From Actinomycetota bacterium (GTDB taxonomy: Bacteria > Actinomycetota > Actinomycetes > S36-B12): a stretch of DNA of 57,006 nt. The position numbers were made by a program, and so were the translations under genes. Numbering within the stretch: position 1 is the stretch's first letter; each line of letters begins with the position of its first letter. Location of the stretch: positions 1 to 57,006 of the forward strand of contig JAFMCH010000005.1 in NCBI GenBank assembly GCA_017857875.1. The letters are read 5' to 3'. The notes below the pieces were generated by a model. That model saw only the letters and a list, made by a program, of their open reading frames with translations, was not told the DNA's origin and searched no databases. This document shows positions 17,005-24,420 of the stretch, one piece after another.

Positions 17005-17477
17005 CGCGCACCCGCCGAGCACTCACCATCACTTTCGCCGCGGCCTTGCTTGCCGTTACCGGATGTGCGGCGAGCACGGACACCTCAGGCGCCGCCGGCC
17101 TTGACTTCGTTCCCGCCGACGTACTCGAGGGCACCTGGGAGGGTCAATTGTCGGTTATCCGATCCAACGGCCCCGATGTCATTACACATCCGGTGCTGCA
17201 ACTGGAGTTCACGACTGTTGATGAAGGACTGTTCCAGTACGACCGCCTTGTAGAAATCGCCGACGGCACCACATATACGTGGACCGATGGTCTCGGCAGC
17301 ATCAGCCCCGAAGGGCGCATTCAAACCACTGAACCTGGCGAGGCCTGGCTCATGACCGGATACCTCGCCGATGACAACACTTTGATCGTGCAGATGAGTG
17401 AGTTTGGCGAAACCGGGCAGGAAGTCACCGTCGACTCCTCGACATTCGCCGGCATCGCCACGCTTACGAAGCAATGA
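17001..17477 (+). CDS. Putative secreted lipoprotein, unknown function
   Basis: A 158-residue exported protein. The N-terminus MTRTRRALTITFAAALLAV is a signal peptide ending in a lipobox, VTGC, with the lipidated Cys near residue 23. The mature part resembles a small beta-barrel of the lipocalin-like kind (EGTWEGQLSVI at its start), but I do not recognise a family. The track ORF begins at 16893 inside the acyltransferase gene; the ATG at 17001 is correct because it carries GAAGGA upstream and gives the signal peptide. It overlaps the acyltransferase stop by 4 nt. A 434-bp gap holding a candidate structured RNA follows. Confidence 0.75.
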   Translation: MTRTRRALTITFAAALLAVTGCAASTDTSGAAGLDFVPADVLEGTWEGQLSVIRSNGPDVITHPVLQLEFTTVDEGLFQYDRLVEIADGTTYTWTDGLGSISPEGRIQTTEPGEAWLMTGYLADDNTLIVQMSEFGETGQEVTVDSSTFAGIATLTKQ

Positions 17478-17536
17478 GACGTGACATCTGATCACCAGTG
17501 ATTCGCCTGTGAAACGTGTGAAGTCATTAGCTAGCA

Positions 17537-17579
17537 GGTGTCAATAATTTTTCCCAAAAGACTTGCGTTGCCTGACACC
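17537..17579. repeat. Inverted repeat around the candidate RNA promoter
   Basis: GGTGTCA (17537-17543) and TGACACC (17573-17579) are perfect 7-bp inverted copies. They bracket the -35 element of the candidate RNA promoter. This could be a paired operator or a chance repeat. Confidence 0.3.
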
Positions 17580-17590
17580 GCAGGTATAAA
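17563..17590 (+). promoter_or_regulatory. Promoter of candidate structured RNA
   Basis: TTGCGT at 17563-17568 and TATAAA at 17585-17590 are separated by 16 bp. This is one of the best promoter-like pairs I found in the window and would start transcription near 17597. No gene lies downstream on this strand before the terminator at 17807. Confidence 0.6.
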
Positions 17591-17596
17591 ACTAAA

Positions 17597-17842
17597 TTAC
17601 TGAGTCGCAAGACGCAGGTCAGATCGGGAAACGACAACTGCTCCGGGGCAGATCCGGTACACATCACATGCTGGTGGTGTGAGAGTCGGGACGCGGTCTG
17701 AGGACAAAGATCGAGCCGGTCTCGCGGAAACGCGAGGCGCGCCCCATTGAACAGCAACGTAGGTGTGGGCCCTAGGTAACTAGGCGGAACGATTGTCGTC
17801 CGAAGGAAAGACCCCTCGAACTCATACTTCGAGGGGTCTTTT
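17597..17842 (+). ncRNA. Candidate structured non-coding RNA, about 245 nt
   Basis: No protein gene fits the 434-bp gap 17478-17910; the 76-residue minus-strand track ORF shows no ribosome binding site or family features. The plus strand has a promoter, then a chain of hairpins. These are CTGA-GTC-GCAA-GAC..TCAG (17600-17622), CTGC/GCAG (17638-17651), CACATCAC/GTGGTGTG (17660-17681), CTCGCG-GAAA-CGCGAG (17721-17736), CCTAG-GTAA-CTAGG (17771-17784), CGGaACGA-TTG-TCGTCCG (17785-17802) and a 14-bp terminator. Three of the loops are GNRA tetraloops, typical of folded RNAs with tertiary contacts. I looked for the tmRNA, RNase P and SRP signatures and found none. Actinobacterial 6S-like or Ms1-like RNA remains possible. 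It lies between a lipoprotein gene and convergent adnB. Confidence 0.6.
17807..17842. terminator. Strong bidirectional intrinsic terminator
   Basis: A 14-bp perfect stem, AAAGACCCCTCGAA paired with TTCGAGGGGTCTTT around a 7-nt loop, is flanked by an A-run on the left and TTTT on the right. It can end transcription from both sides: the candidate RNA on the plus strand and adnAB on the minus strand, whose stop lies 69 bp to the right. It is the clearest intrinsic terminator in the window. Confidence 0.9.
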
Positions 17843-17910
17843 CCATTTATACGACATGACTGGCGCTGCAGCCGGCCGACACACCGAAGGTTGCTCCGCT
17901 GAGGCTCGCC

Positions 17911-20900
17911 TCACAGGTACACGAACTCCGCGTCCACCTGTCCCACCTCAACGCCGGTCAGTGATGCCCAAGCCAGGCGGTAAATCTCTAGCTGAGCCGG
18001 ATCGGCCGAACCGACATGGCCGGTCTTCCAATCCACCACCACATCGCGATCACCACGACGAAACACCGCGTCAATGCGTCCCTTGACCTGTCTTCCCTGC
18101 CACATCAAGACGAAAGGTTGCTCCACGGCAATCGGTGCGCTGTGGGCAAACTCTGTGTCAGCCAATGCCTGTTGAATCGCCGCAAGATCCCATGCCTCAT
18201 CGATGCCTTCATCAGCAGCGCCGGGCAGGTCATCGACATCGAACAATCGCGTGGATCGATAGTGCTGCTCGATCATGGCGTGTATGCGTGAGCCGCGGTG
18301 TGCTGCTGCACTAGGTGCCGAAGGCATCGGACGATCCAACTGCGCCAGGGTGTCCTGGGGGTTTCGAGTAAACCGGTTCAGTTCCGTCACCGACACCTGC
18401 GCTGGCAGAGCGCTCAACGTCGACCGCCCGCCGTCGGTCAACTGCGCCAGCAGCCGCTGGGCCTCATCGGTGAGCGCAGCTGCCCTCGTCTGGGCCAACT
18501 GTTCGCGCACAGCGTCAGCGGCGACTTGATGCGCGCGATGTTGGGGCGATGACATGAGCCAAGGCGCGCCCGCGCGCGCAGCTTGCTGGATTGGATTAAC
18601 GGCACCATCCGCCGGGGGTTGTGCCCAAGCAACGATCTCGTGTCCAGCCCCGATGCACCAATCGCGCACCTCCATTAAGTACGGACCTGGTCCTCGATAC
18701 TCCTTGGCGGTTGCCGACCAACCCGATCCAGTCAATGTCACCGAGCGTTGAGCCCTCGTAACTCCTACATAGAGCAAGCGCCGCTCTTCAATCTCATCGT
18801 GTGCGTGACTGGCCGCGATGAAATCGTCGTGGTCCTTCTTTCGAGGCTCTTGCCTTGGCTCGAGACACAGTCGAGGAAAATCGCGCAGTTCCAACGGTGC
18901 ATCCGGCCGTAGCCCCCATGGCACTACCTCTGCGGTAGTCGGCCACGTCTGTCTATGTTTCCCGCTGGGAAACTCAGCCGCACGCAGACCGGCTATGAAC
19001 ACATGCGGCGCCTCAAGGCCTTTGGCCCCGTGCACGGTCATCAGGCGCACAACATCGTCGCCGGAGTCACTATCGAGATCGGGTCCACCTTCACGCCGAT
19101 AGGCAGTTTCGGTGTATGCCAGAAATGCCGGCACACTGACGCGCCCATCGAGATCACTGAACCCACCCGCGAGTTCCATCAGCGTGTATACGGAACGCGT
19201 ATTTTCTGCAACGACACTCAATGATCCGATCAGGGCTTCGGTCCCTAGTCCGGTTCGAGTCAACACACGCTGCAACAGGTCACGCGGAGCCTCTGCGTGA
19301 TGGTTGCGCAGGTACTTGATCTCGCGCGCTAGTGCGCCGAGACGCTCCCGCGCTTGGGCACTGAGCGACTGCGCAACAGGATCGTCCAAACCATCGGCTA
19401 CCTGAATGCACGCATCGGACAGACTGAGGCGCTCGTGGGCATCTTGCCCGTACACGCTCGCGGCTAAGCGCTCGGATAGATCAGGCGTGTGCTGAACTGC
19501 GGCACGTGGCTGTGTGGCCAAGTGTCGAGCGATGCCACCGAGCGCAGCCATATCGCGCAGGCCGATGCGCCAGCGCGGTCCGGTAGCGATACGGGTGAAT
19601 GCGGCATTCGCGGTCGGATCGACCACTACGTGCAGATAAGCGAGAACCTGTTGCACCAGTGGATGTCCTATCAGGGTTCGCGCACCGACGATTTGCGTGG
19701 GTACACCCCCAGCAGTGAGCATCTGATCAATGCAGGCGAGGTGATCGGCTGTTCGGGCCAGCACCAATACGTCGCGCCACGGGCCAGAATATGATGCGAT
19801 CTCCTGAGCTACCCAGGCGTCTTCATCATCTTGGGTGTTCCAGAACCCGGCTCGCACGAATCCTGGGCCCACATCTTCAGCCGCACAGGTGAGTGGACCC
19901 ACCCCCCGATGAATCGACCGCAACGGCTCGGCCAGTGAATTGGCCAGGTCAAGAATTGCTGCTGCGCTGCGGCGATTATCGGTCAGTGGGTATGTGTCGG
20001 CCGGTCGTTTTTCCTGAGCTTCGGATACTTGTGGAAAATGCTCGGCAAAACGATCGATGTTGTCCACGCTCGCACCCCGCCATCCGTAGATAGCCTGGCA
20101 AGGATCACCTACGGCGGTAACGGGATGGCCGTGCGCGAATAGTTCTTGGAGAAGCAGCCGCTGGGCAATAGAGGTGTCTTGGTACTCATCAAGAAGCACG
20201 AGACCATAGGTAGACCGCAGGGTTTGGGCTACGACCGGGAATTGTCGAACAAGCGACAAACTGAGTCGCAGTTGGTCGGCGAAGTCGACGACGTTGCGGT
20301 GAAATTTCGCCTGCCGAAACTCATCTACAACATCGGCCAGGATGATGCGCTGCCCGGTGCGCTCGATCATCTGCTGACCGATTGACTGCAGCCGCTTGAT
20401 GTCATTCAGGGCCTGAAGTTGTCCGAGAAGTGCAGAAGCATCCGACCGAAGGAGCTCGGTACTCACATCGAGTTCGGCCAGGGCACCGTCTAGGTCGATG
20501 ACTCGATCGACCATCGTGTCGGGGCCGACGGCGAATGACCCCAGATCAGCCGTTGTGGTCGCCACCACGCGCGAGGCAAGTTGGTAGCGATCGATATCTG
20601 ACAGGACGACAGACTTAGATTCGATACCGAGTCGCACTCCATATTCGGCGATGATGCGGCTGGCAAAGGCGTGATAGGTCGACACAGACACCGCGTCAAC
20701 GAAGCCCGGGTCTGGACCTGCACCGGCCGCGTCCAACACCCCTTCTTTGTTGGCCGTGGATAGGTATCCACGGATGCGTTCGGCCAATTCGGCCGCGGCC
20801 TTATTGGTGAACGTCAATCCTAAAATCTCATCGGCACGCAACTGACCGGTCATCACCGCCCAGACAACACGCGCCGACATCACCGCGGTCTTGCCCGATC

Positions 20901-21054
20901 CGGCACCGGCAACGATGCTCGCCGGTCGCAACGGAGCGCTCAGCGCAGCCCACTGTGGCTCACTAGGTGTGAAACCCAGCGCGAGCGACATGTGCTCACG
21001 GGCGTTCAATGACGCGGGGGCAACTGGCGACCGCGAGCGCGACGGTTCGGTCAT
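17911..21054 (-). CDS. adnB: AdnB-like helicase-nuclease subunit
   Basis: A 1047-residue subunit of a two-motor recombination helicase-nuclease that processes double-strand breaks. The N-terminal superfamily 1 motor has GAGSGKTAVMS (Walker A, residues 50-56), LGLTFTNKAAAEL, LVLLDEYQDTS (motif II), DPCQAIYGWRGA and LMTVHGAKGLEAP. The C-terminal RecB-type nuclease has GRIDAVFRR and VVVDWKTG, with Asp1008 and Lys1010 as catalytic residues. The start is the ATG at 21054, which overlaps the adnA stop (ATGA), so the subunits are translationally coupled; the track start 21087 would lie inside adnA. All motor motifs are intact, in contrast to AdnA here. Confidence 0.93.
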   Translation of the reverse strand: MTEPSRSRSPVAPASLNAREHMSLALGFTPSEPQWAALSAPLRPASIVAGAGSGKTAVMSARVVWAVMTGQLRADEILGLTFTNKAAAELAERIRGYLSTANKEGVLDAAGAGPDPGFVDAVSVSTYHAFASRIIAEYGVRLGIESKSVVLSDIDRYQLASRVVATTTADLGSFAVGPDTMVDRVIDLDGALAELDVSTELLRSDASALLGQLQALNDIKRLQSIGQQMIERTGQRIILADVVDEFRQAKFHRNVVDFADQLRLSLSLVRQFPVVAQTLRSTYGLVLLDEYQDTSIAQRLLLQELFAHGHPVTAVGDPCQAIYGWRGASVDNIDRFAEHFPQVSEAQEKRPADTYPLTDNRRSAAAILDLANSLAEPLRSIHRGVGPLTCAAEDVGPGFVRAGFWNTQDDEDAWVAQEIASYSGPWRDVLVLARTADHLACIDQMLTAGGVPTQIVGARTLIGHPLVQQVLAYLHVVVDPTANAAFTRIATGPRWRIGLRDMAALGGIARHLATQPRAAVQHTPDLSERLAASVYGQDAHERLSLSDACIQVADGLDDPVAQSLSAQARERLGALAREIKYLRNHHAEAPRDLLQRVLTRTGLGTEALIGSLSVVAENTRSVYTLMELAGGFSDLDGRVSVPAFLAYTETAYRREGGPDLDSDSGDDVVRLMTVHGAKGLEAPHVFIAGLRAAEFPSGKHRQTWPTTAEVVPWGLRPDAPLELRDFPRLCLEPRQEPRKKDHDDFIAASHAHDEIEERRLLYVGVTRAQRSVTLTGSGWSATAKEYRGPGPYLMEVRDWCIGAGHEIVAWAQPPADGAVNPIQQAARAGAPWLMSSPQHRAHQVAADAVREQLAQTRAAALTDEAQRLLAQLTDGGRSTLSALPAQVSVTELNRFTRNPQDTLAQLDRPMPSAPSAAAHRGSRIHAMIEQHYRSTRLFDVDDLPGAADEGIDEAWDLAAIQQALADTEFAHSAPIAVEQPFVLMWQGRQVKGRIDAVFRRGDRDVVVDWKTGHVGSADPAQLEIYRLAWASLTGVEVGQVDAEFVYL

Positions 21055-24000
21055 GTCAACACTTGTCCCTTCGACTGAGCGGGGCACATGCGGGCGAAGT
21101 CACAGGACGAACAGTGGCCGCCTGGCCGCGCGGTGAAGTTCTCATTGCGAATCACCCGAACAGCATCACTCAGTGACTCGAGCAGAAAGCCAGGGTCGCT
21201 GTGCTGGGTCAGCGGTGGCTGACTGACCTGCTTGGGCGATGGGTCATTTTTCCCGGAGTCGACGCTGAGATGGACAAGCGATGCACCCGCCGAAGACGAG
21301 GCCTCGCTATCGGCGCCTAGTTCTTCGGTCAGGGCCCCGGTCAAGACAGCGGCCTGATAAAGCCCCAGTTGTAGATGTTCGTGCACGGCCTGTCCGGTAA
21401 GAGCCTTGGCGGAGGTCTTGAAATCAACGATGTGCCAGGCACCATCTGGTGAAATCTCCAGGCGGTCGATTCGCCCATTGACCGCCAACTGGTCAGATTG
21501 ATACTCCGTCGAAGCGCGATCTTCGCCCGACTGCCCCACCACACCGGTTGAGACCATCGCAGCGAGAACGTCCAGGTCGATCGTTGCGCGGATGGCTACC
21601 TCGCTATGACTGAGCGTGTCGGCGTTTTCACGGTGGTAGTAGCCCAAACGCTCCAGGGCTTCACGAACGCTACGACGCTTTGCGATGGAGTACCACGGCA
21701 CACTGATGCCAAGGTGGGGCCATACATCATCAAGCCAGGCATCCATGGCGGCCATGTCCGGGGCGACTTCGCCTCGGGCCAGCGCCTCAGCCAGTACGTG
21801 CACCAGCTGGCCGATCGGTGCCGCGGTGGTCACCGGCTCGCTAGCACGAGCGTGGCGATCGAGAAACCAGCGCAACGGACAGGTAGTCAGGCTTTCAAGA
21901 CCCGAGGCGCTCATCCGAACGGGGGCATCGGGTGCATTGATCGGCGCGAGTCCCTGGCTCACCGGGAGCACGTGCCACCAGTTGTCCGGGTGAGCGGCTG
22001 GCACCAGCAGGCGTCCGGTGTCATCGGTCTGTCGGGCTAGCGCGGCGAGTTGCTCAGCGGCATGCGTGCGCTCATCGCTGGCGACGTCATCATCAATCAG
22101 GGTGGAGCGAAGTTGCGCAACTAGACCGGCCATGGTGCGCGGGCGTGGTGGGTGAGTGGGCCGGTCATCGGTTGTGATGTCCATATCTGCGATGAAACGG
22201 CTGGGCCGTTCGCCACCGGATGCTCCCGCATCGACGGTTGCCACTACCGTCGTTTCACGAGCGCGAGTGAGCGCCATCACCATCAAGCGACGCTCCGCCT
22301 CAAGTGCCTCGCCTCGTTGGCTTGGTAGGTCGCGAACGGCGGTTGGATCAAGAAGGTCATCGACACCGAGTAGGCCCGAAGACATGGAGAGGTCCGGCCA
22401 GCGGCCTTCGAGCGCATCGAGCACGAACACGGTGTGCCACTGCTGCCCGCGTGCCTGGTGGGCCGTCATGATCGACACGCCCTCAGCGCGCCTACCTCGC
22501 CGCGCGCCGATGGACTCGGCCGCGATGCGCTGACCCTCGATTGCGGTGATGAAGGACAAAGTGCCCACCACCCCGCTGTTGCGCTCGGTCAATCGTGCTG
22601 CCGTGGCAAACAGCGCGACAATCGCATCAAGATCATGATCACTGGCCCGGTGCCCGGATTGGGCCGCGCGGTACAGGCGTTGTGGCCACGCCACGCCATC
22701 ACTGTTGGCAACGGCGTTATTCCATAGGTGCCATAACACCTCAACCGGGCTCGCACCTTGTAGCACCAGCGCTCGCGCAGCGCCTAAGGTTTCGCCCACC
22801 TGGCGCAACTGTCGGGCCGCGGGCAGGTCGTCGAGGCCAGCGGGTAAGCCTGTGGATTCTCCCTCAATCAGCCCGATCAACGCCGTCCGCTGCAGCGCGT
22901 TGAAGGCAGCCGGGACATGGTCGGGCTCGGCCGCGCGCAATTGCTCACGCCAGGCTCGGGCCAGTTGCCGCTGCGTTGCCGGATCGGTAGCCCCGAAGGG
23001 TCCGGACACCAGGTCGGCCACCTGCGTCTCGGTGAGTTGGTCGGGAGCCACCGCGGCCCGCAGTGCTGCCAGAAGTTGAGCCACCGCTGGCTCCATCGGC
23101 AGGGGGAGGTCATCGGCCACTGCGATGACCGGGATATCTCGCGACTCCAGCACACGTCGGGCTTGGGCGATACTGGCTGTGCGTCGGGTAATGATGGCGA
23201 TCTGCGACCACGGAACACCCTGATCGATGTGACAGGCGCGGATATCTTCGGCCACGTGGGCCAACAGGTCGCTCTCGTGTGCATAAGCCCGGACAACCAA
23301 ATCGCTGTCGAGACCCTCGACATCGCGCGCAGCCGGTGCGCGAAGTTGCTGGAGATATCGAGCCGGCAGACCCGGGGAAGAGGCTGTACGCAGAAGCCGG
23401 CGAACCGCGGTTTGTAGGTGAGTGCCACCTCGGTACACCTGCGGCGCAACAACAATATGCTCGTCGAGATCATCAGCCCGAAAACGCTGATCAATGAAGT
23501 CCGCGATAACACGCACATCGGATCCACGAAAAGCCAGAATCTGCTTGGCCGGATCTGCGACGACGACGAAAGTGGTAGTGGCGCCGACAACGGCGTCAAG
23601 CAAACGACCCTGCAACAGGTCAAGGTCCTGGTAGTCATCGACGTACACGGCCTGATAGCGCTGATGCAAAATCGACCGCACCTCATCGCGGCGAGCGATT
23701 GACTCTGCCAATTCGATCAGACCGGAGTAGTCAACGACGTTTTCCAGACTCGCCGTTTGACGTTCGATCTCCGCCAGCCGCTGAAGTGCGCGCAGTAGTT
23801 GTTGTTCGGTAGGTGCCAATCTGTCGCCCACATGGACAGGCTGCTCACGGTCACCCGCAATGCGATAGCTGCTGAGAAATCGTCGGACCTCATTGGCAAA
23901 TCCCACCGTCGACAGGGCGGCTGTGAACTCACTCGGCCAGATCACCGACCGGTCGTCGACCGAACCGAGGATCAGGTCACGGATGCGTAGATCCTCCTCA

Positions 24001-24359
24001 GCACCAGACAGCAGACGGACTTGCGCTTCCCCTTCATCACGCTCATCCACCGACCCGAAGTCACGCACGATGGTGAGCGCGAGGCCGTGTGGACTGGTGA
24101 TCACCGGGAGGACCCCGGTTTCCAGGAATGAACCCACCGTGGCTCGCAACCGCGCCAGAGCCGACCGCCCGGTGGTGAGTGCTAGCACCTGCGCGGGCCC
24201 ATAGCGGCGCACCGAATCGGTTATTGCCGCGGCTAAGGCCGTCGTGGTTCCGGTGCCGGGGGCTCCCAGATACAGCAGTGGCCCACCGCTGTGATCAATG
24301 ACCTGTCGCTGGGCGGCATCCCAAGGGCCCGCCCGTACGTGGGCATCCGGGCTGGTCAT
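21051..24359 (-). CDS. adnA: AdnA-like helicase-nuclease subunit with altered Walker A
   Basis: A 1102-residue partner of AdnB. The N-terminal helicase-like domain has GAPGTGTTTAL at residues 32-42, where the Walker A lysine is replaced by threonine, so ATP hydrolysis is unlikely. Later motor motifs are recognisable: VYVDDYQDLDLLQ, DPAKQILAFRG and MTAHQARGQQWH. The C-terminal nuclease domain keeps GRIDRLEIS and HIVDFKTSAKAL. Four cysteines, one in LTTCPLRWF and three in CSSCDFARMC, match the iron-sulfur staple of AddB/AdnA nucleases. ATG 24359 (MTSPDAHVRA) is preferred to the track start 24401. In mycobacterial AdnAB the AdnB motor is the main one, which makes loss in AdnA plausible. Confidence 0.88.
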   Translation of the reverse strand: MTSPDAHVRAGPWDAAQRQVIDHSGGPLLYLGAPGTGTTTALAAAITDSVRRYGPAQVLALTTGRSALARLRATVGSFLETGVLPVITSPHGLALTIVRDFGSVDERDEGEAQVRLLSGAEEDLRIRDLILGSVDDRSVIWPSEFTAALSTVGFANEVRRFLSSYRIAGDREQPVHVGDRLAPTEQQLLRALQRLAEIERQTASLENVVDYSGLIELAESIARRDEVRSILHQRYQAVYVDDYQDLDLLQGRLLDAVVGATTTFVVVADPAKQILAFRGSDVRVIADFIDQRFRADDLDEHIVVAPQVYRGGTHLQTAVRRLLRTASSPGLPARYLQQLRAPAARDVEGLDSDLVVRAYAHESDLLAHVAEDIRACHIDQGVPWSQIAIITRRTASIAQARRVLESRDIPVIAVADDLPLPMEPAVAQLLAALRAAVAPDQLTETQVADLVSGPFGATDPATQRQLARAWREQLRAAEPDHVPAAFNALQRTALIGLIEGESTGLPAGLDDLPAARQLRQVGETLGAARALVLQGASPVEVLWHLWNNAVANSDGVAWPQRLYRAAQSGHRASDHDLDAIVALFATAARLTERNSGVVGTLSFITAIEGQRIAAESIGARRGRRAEGVSIMTAHQARGQQWHTVFVLDALEGRWPDLSMSSGLLGVDDLLDPTAVRDLPSQRGEALEAERRLMVMALTRARETTVVATVDAGASGGERPSRFIADMDITTDDRPTHPPRPRTMAGLVAQLRSTLIDDDVASDERTHAAEQLAALARQTDDTGRLLVPAAHPDNWWHVLPVSQGLAPINAPDAPVRMSASGLESLTTCPLRWFLDRHARASEPVTTAAPIGQLVHVLAEALARGEVAPDMAAMDAWLDDVWPHLGISVPWYSIAKRRSVREALERLGYYHRENADTLSHSEVAIRATIDLDVLAAMVSTGVVGQSGEDRASTEYQSDQLAVNGRIDRLEISPDGAWHIVDFKTSAKALTGQAVHEHLQLGLYQAAVLTGALTEELGADSEASSSAGASLVHLSVDSGKNDPSPKQVSQPPLTQHSDPGFLLESLSDAVRVIRNENFTARPGGHCSSCDFARMCPAQSKGQVLT

Positions 24360-24420
24360 CACAGGGGATATTCCAGCACGCCGCTCCGACATCGGCATCA
24401 ATGTCTGCGACGATCATCAG

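Noticed and set aside
17527-17757. 76-residue minus-strand ORF in the 17.5-17.9 kb gap
   Set aside because: No ribosome binding site, no family features, and it runs across a promoter and hairpins on the other strand.
17597-17842. tmRNA, RNase P RNA or SRP RNA as the identity of the candidate RNA
   Set aside because: No acceptor-like ends or tag frame, no GAGGAAAGUC core, and no GGAAGG-type SRP loop. The GGAAAG near 17805 belongs to the terminator flank.
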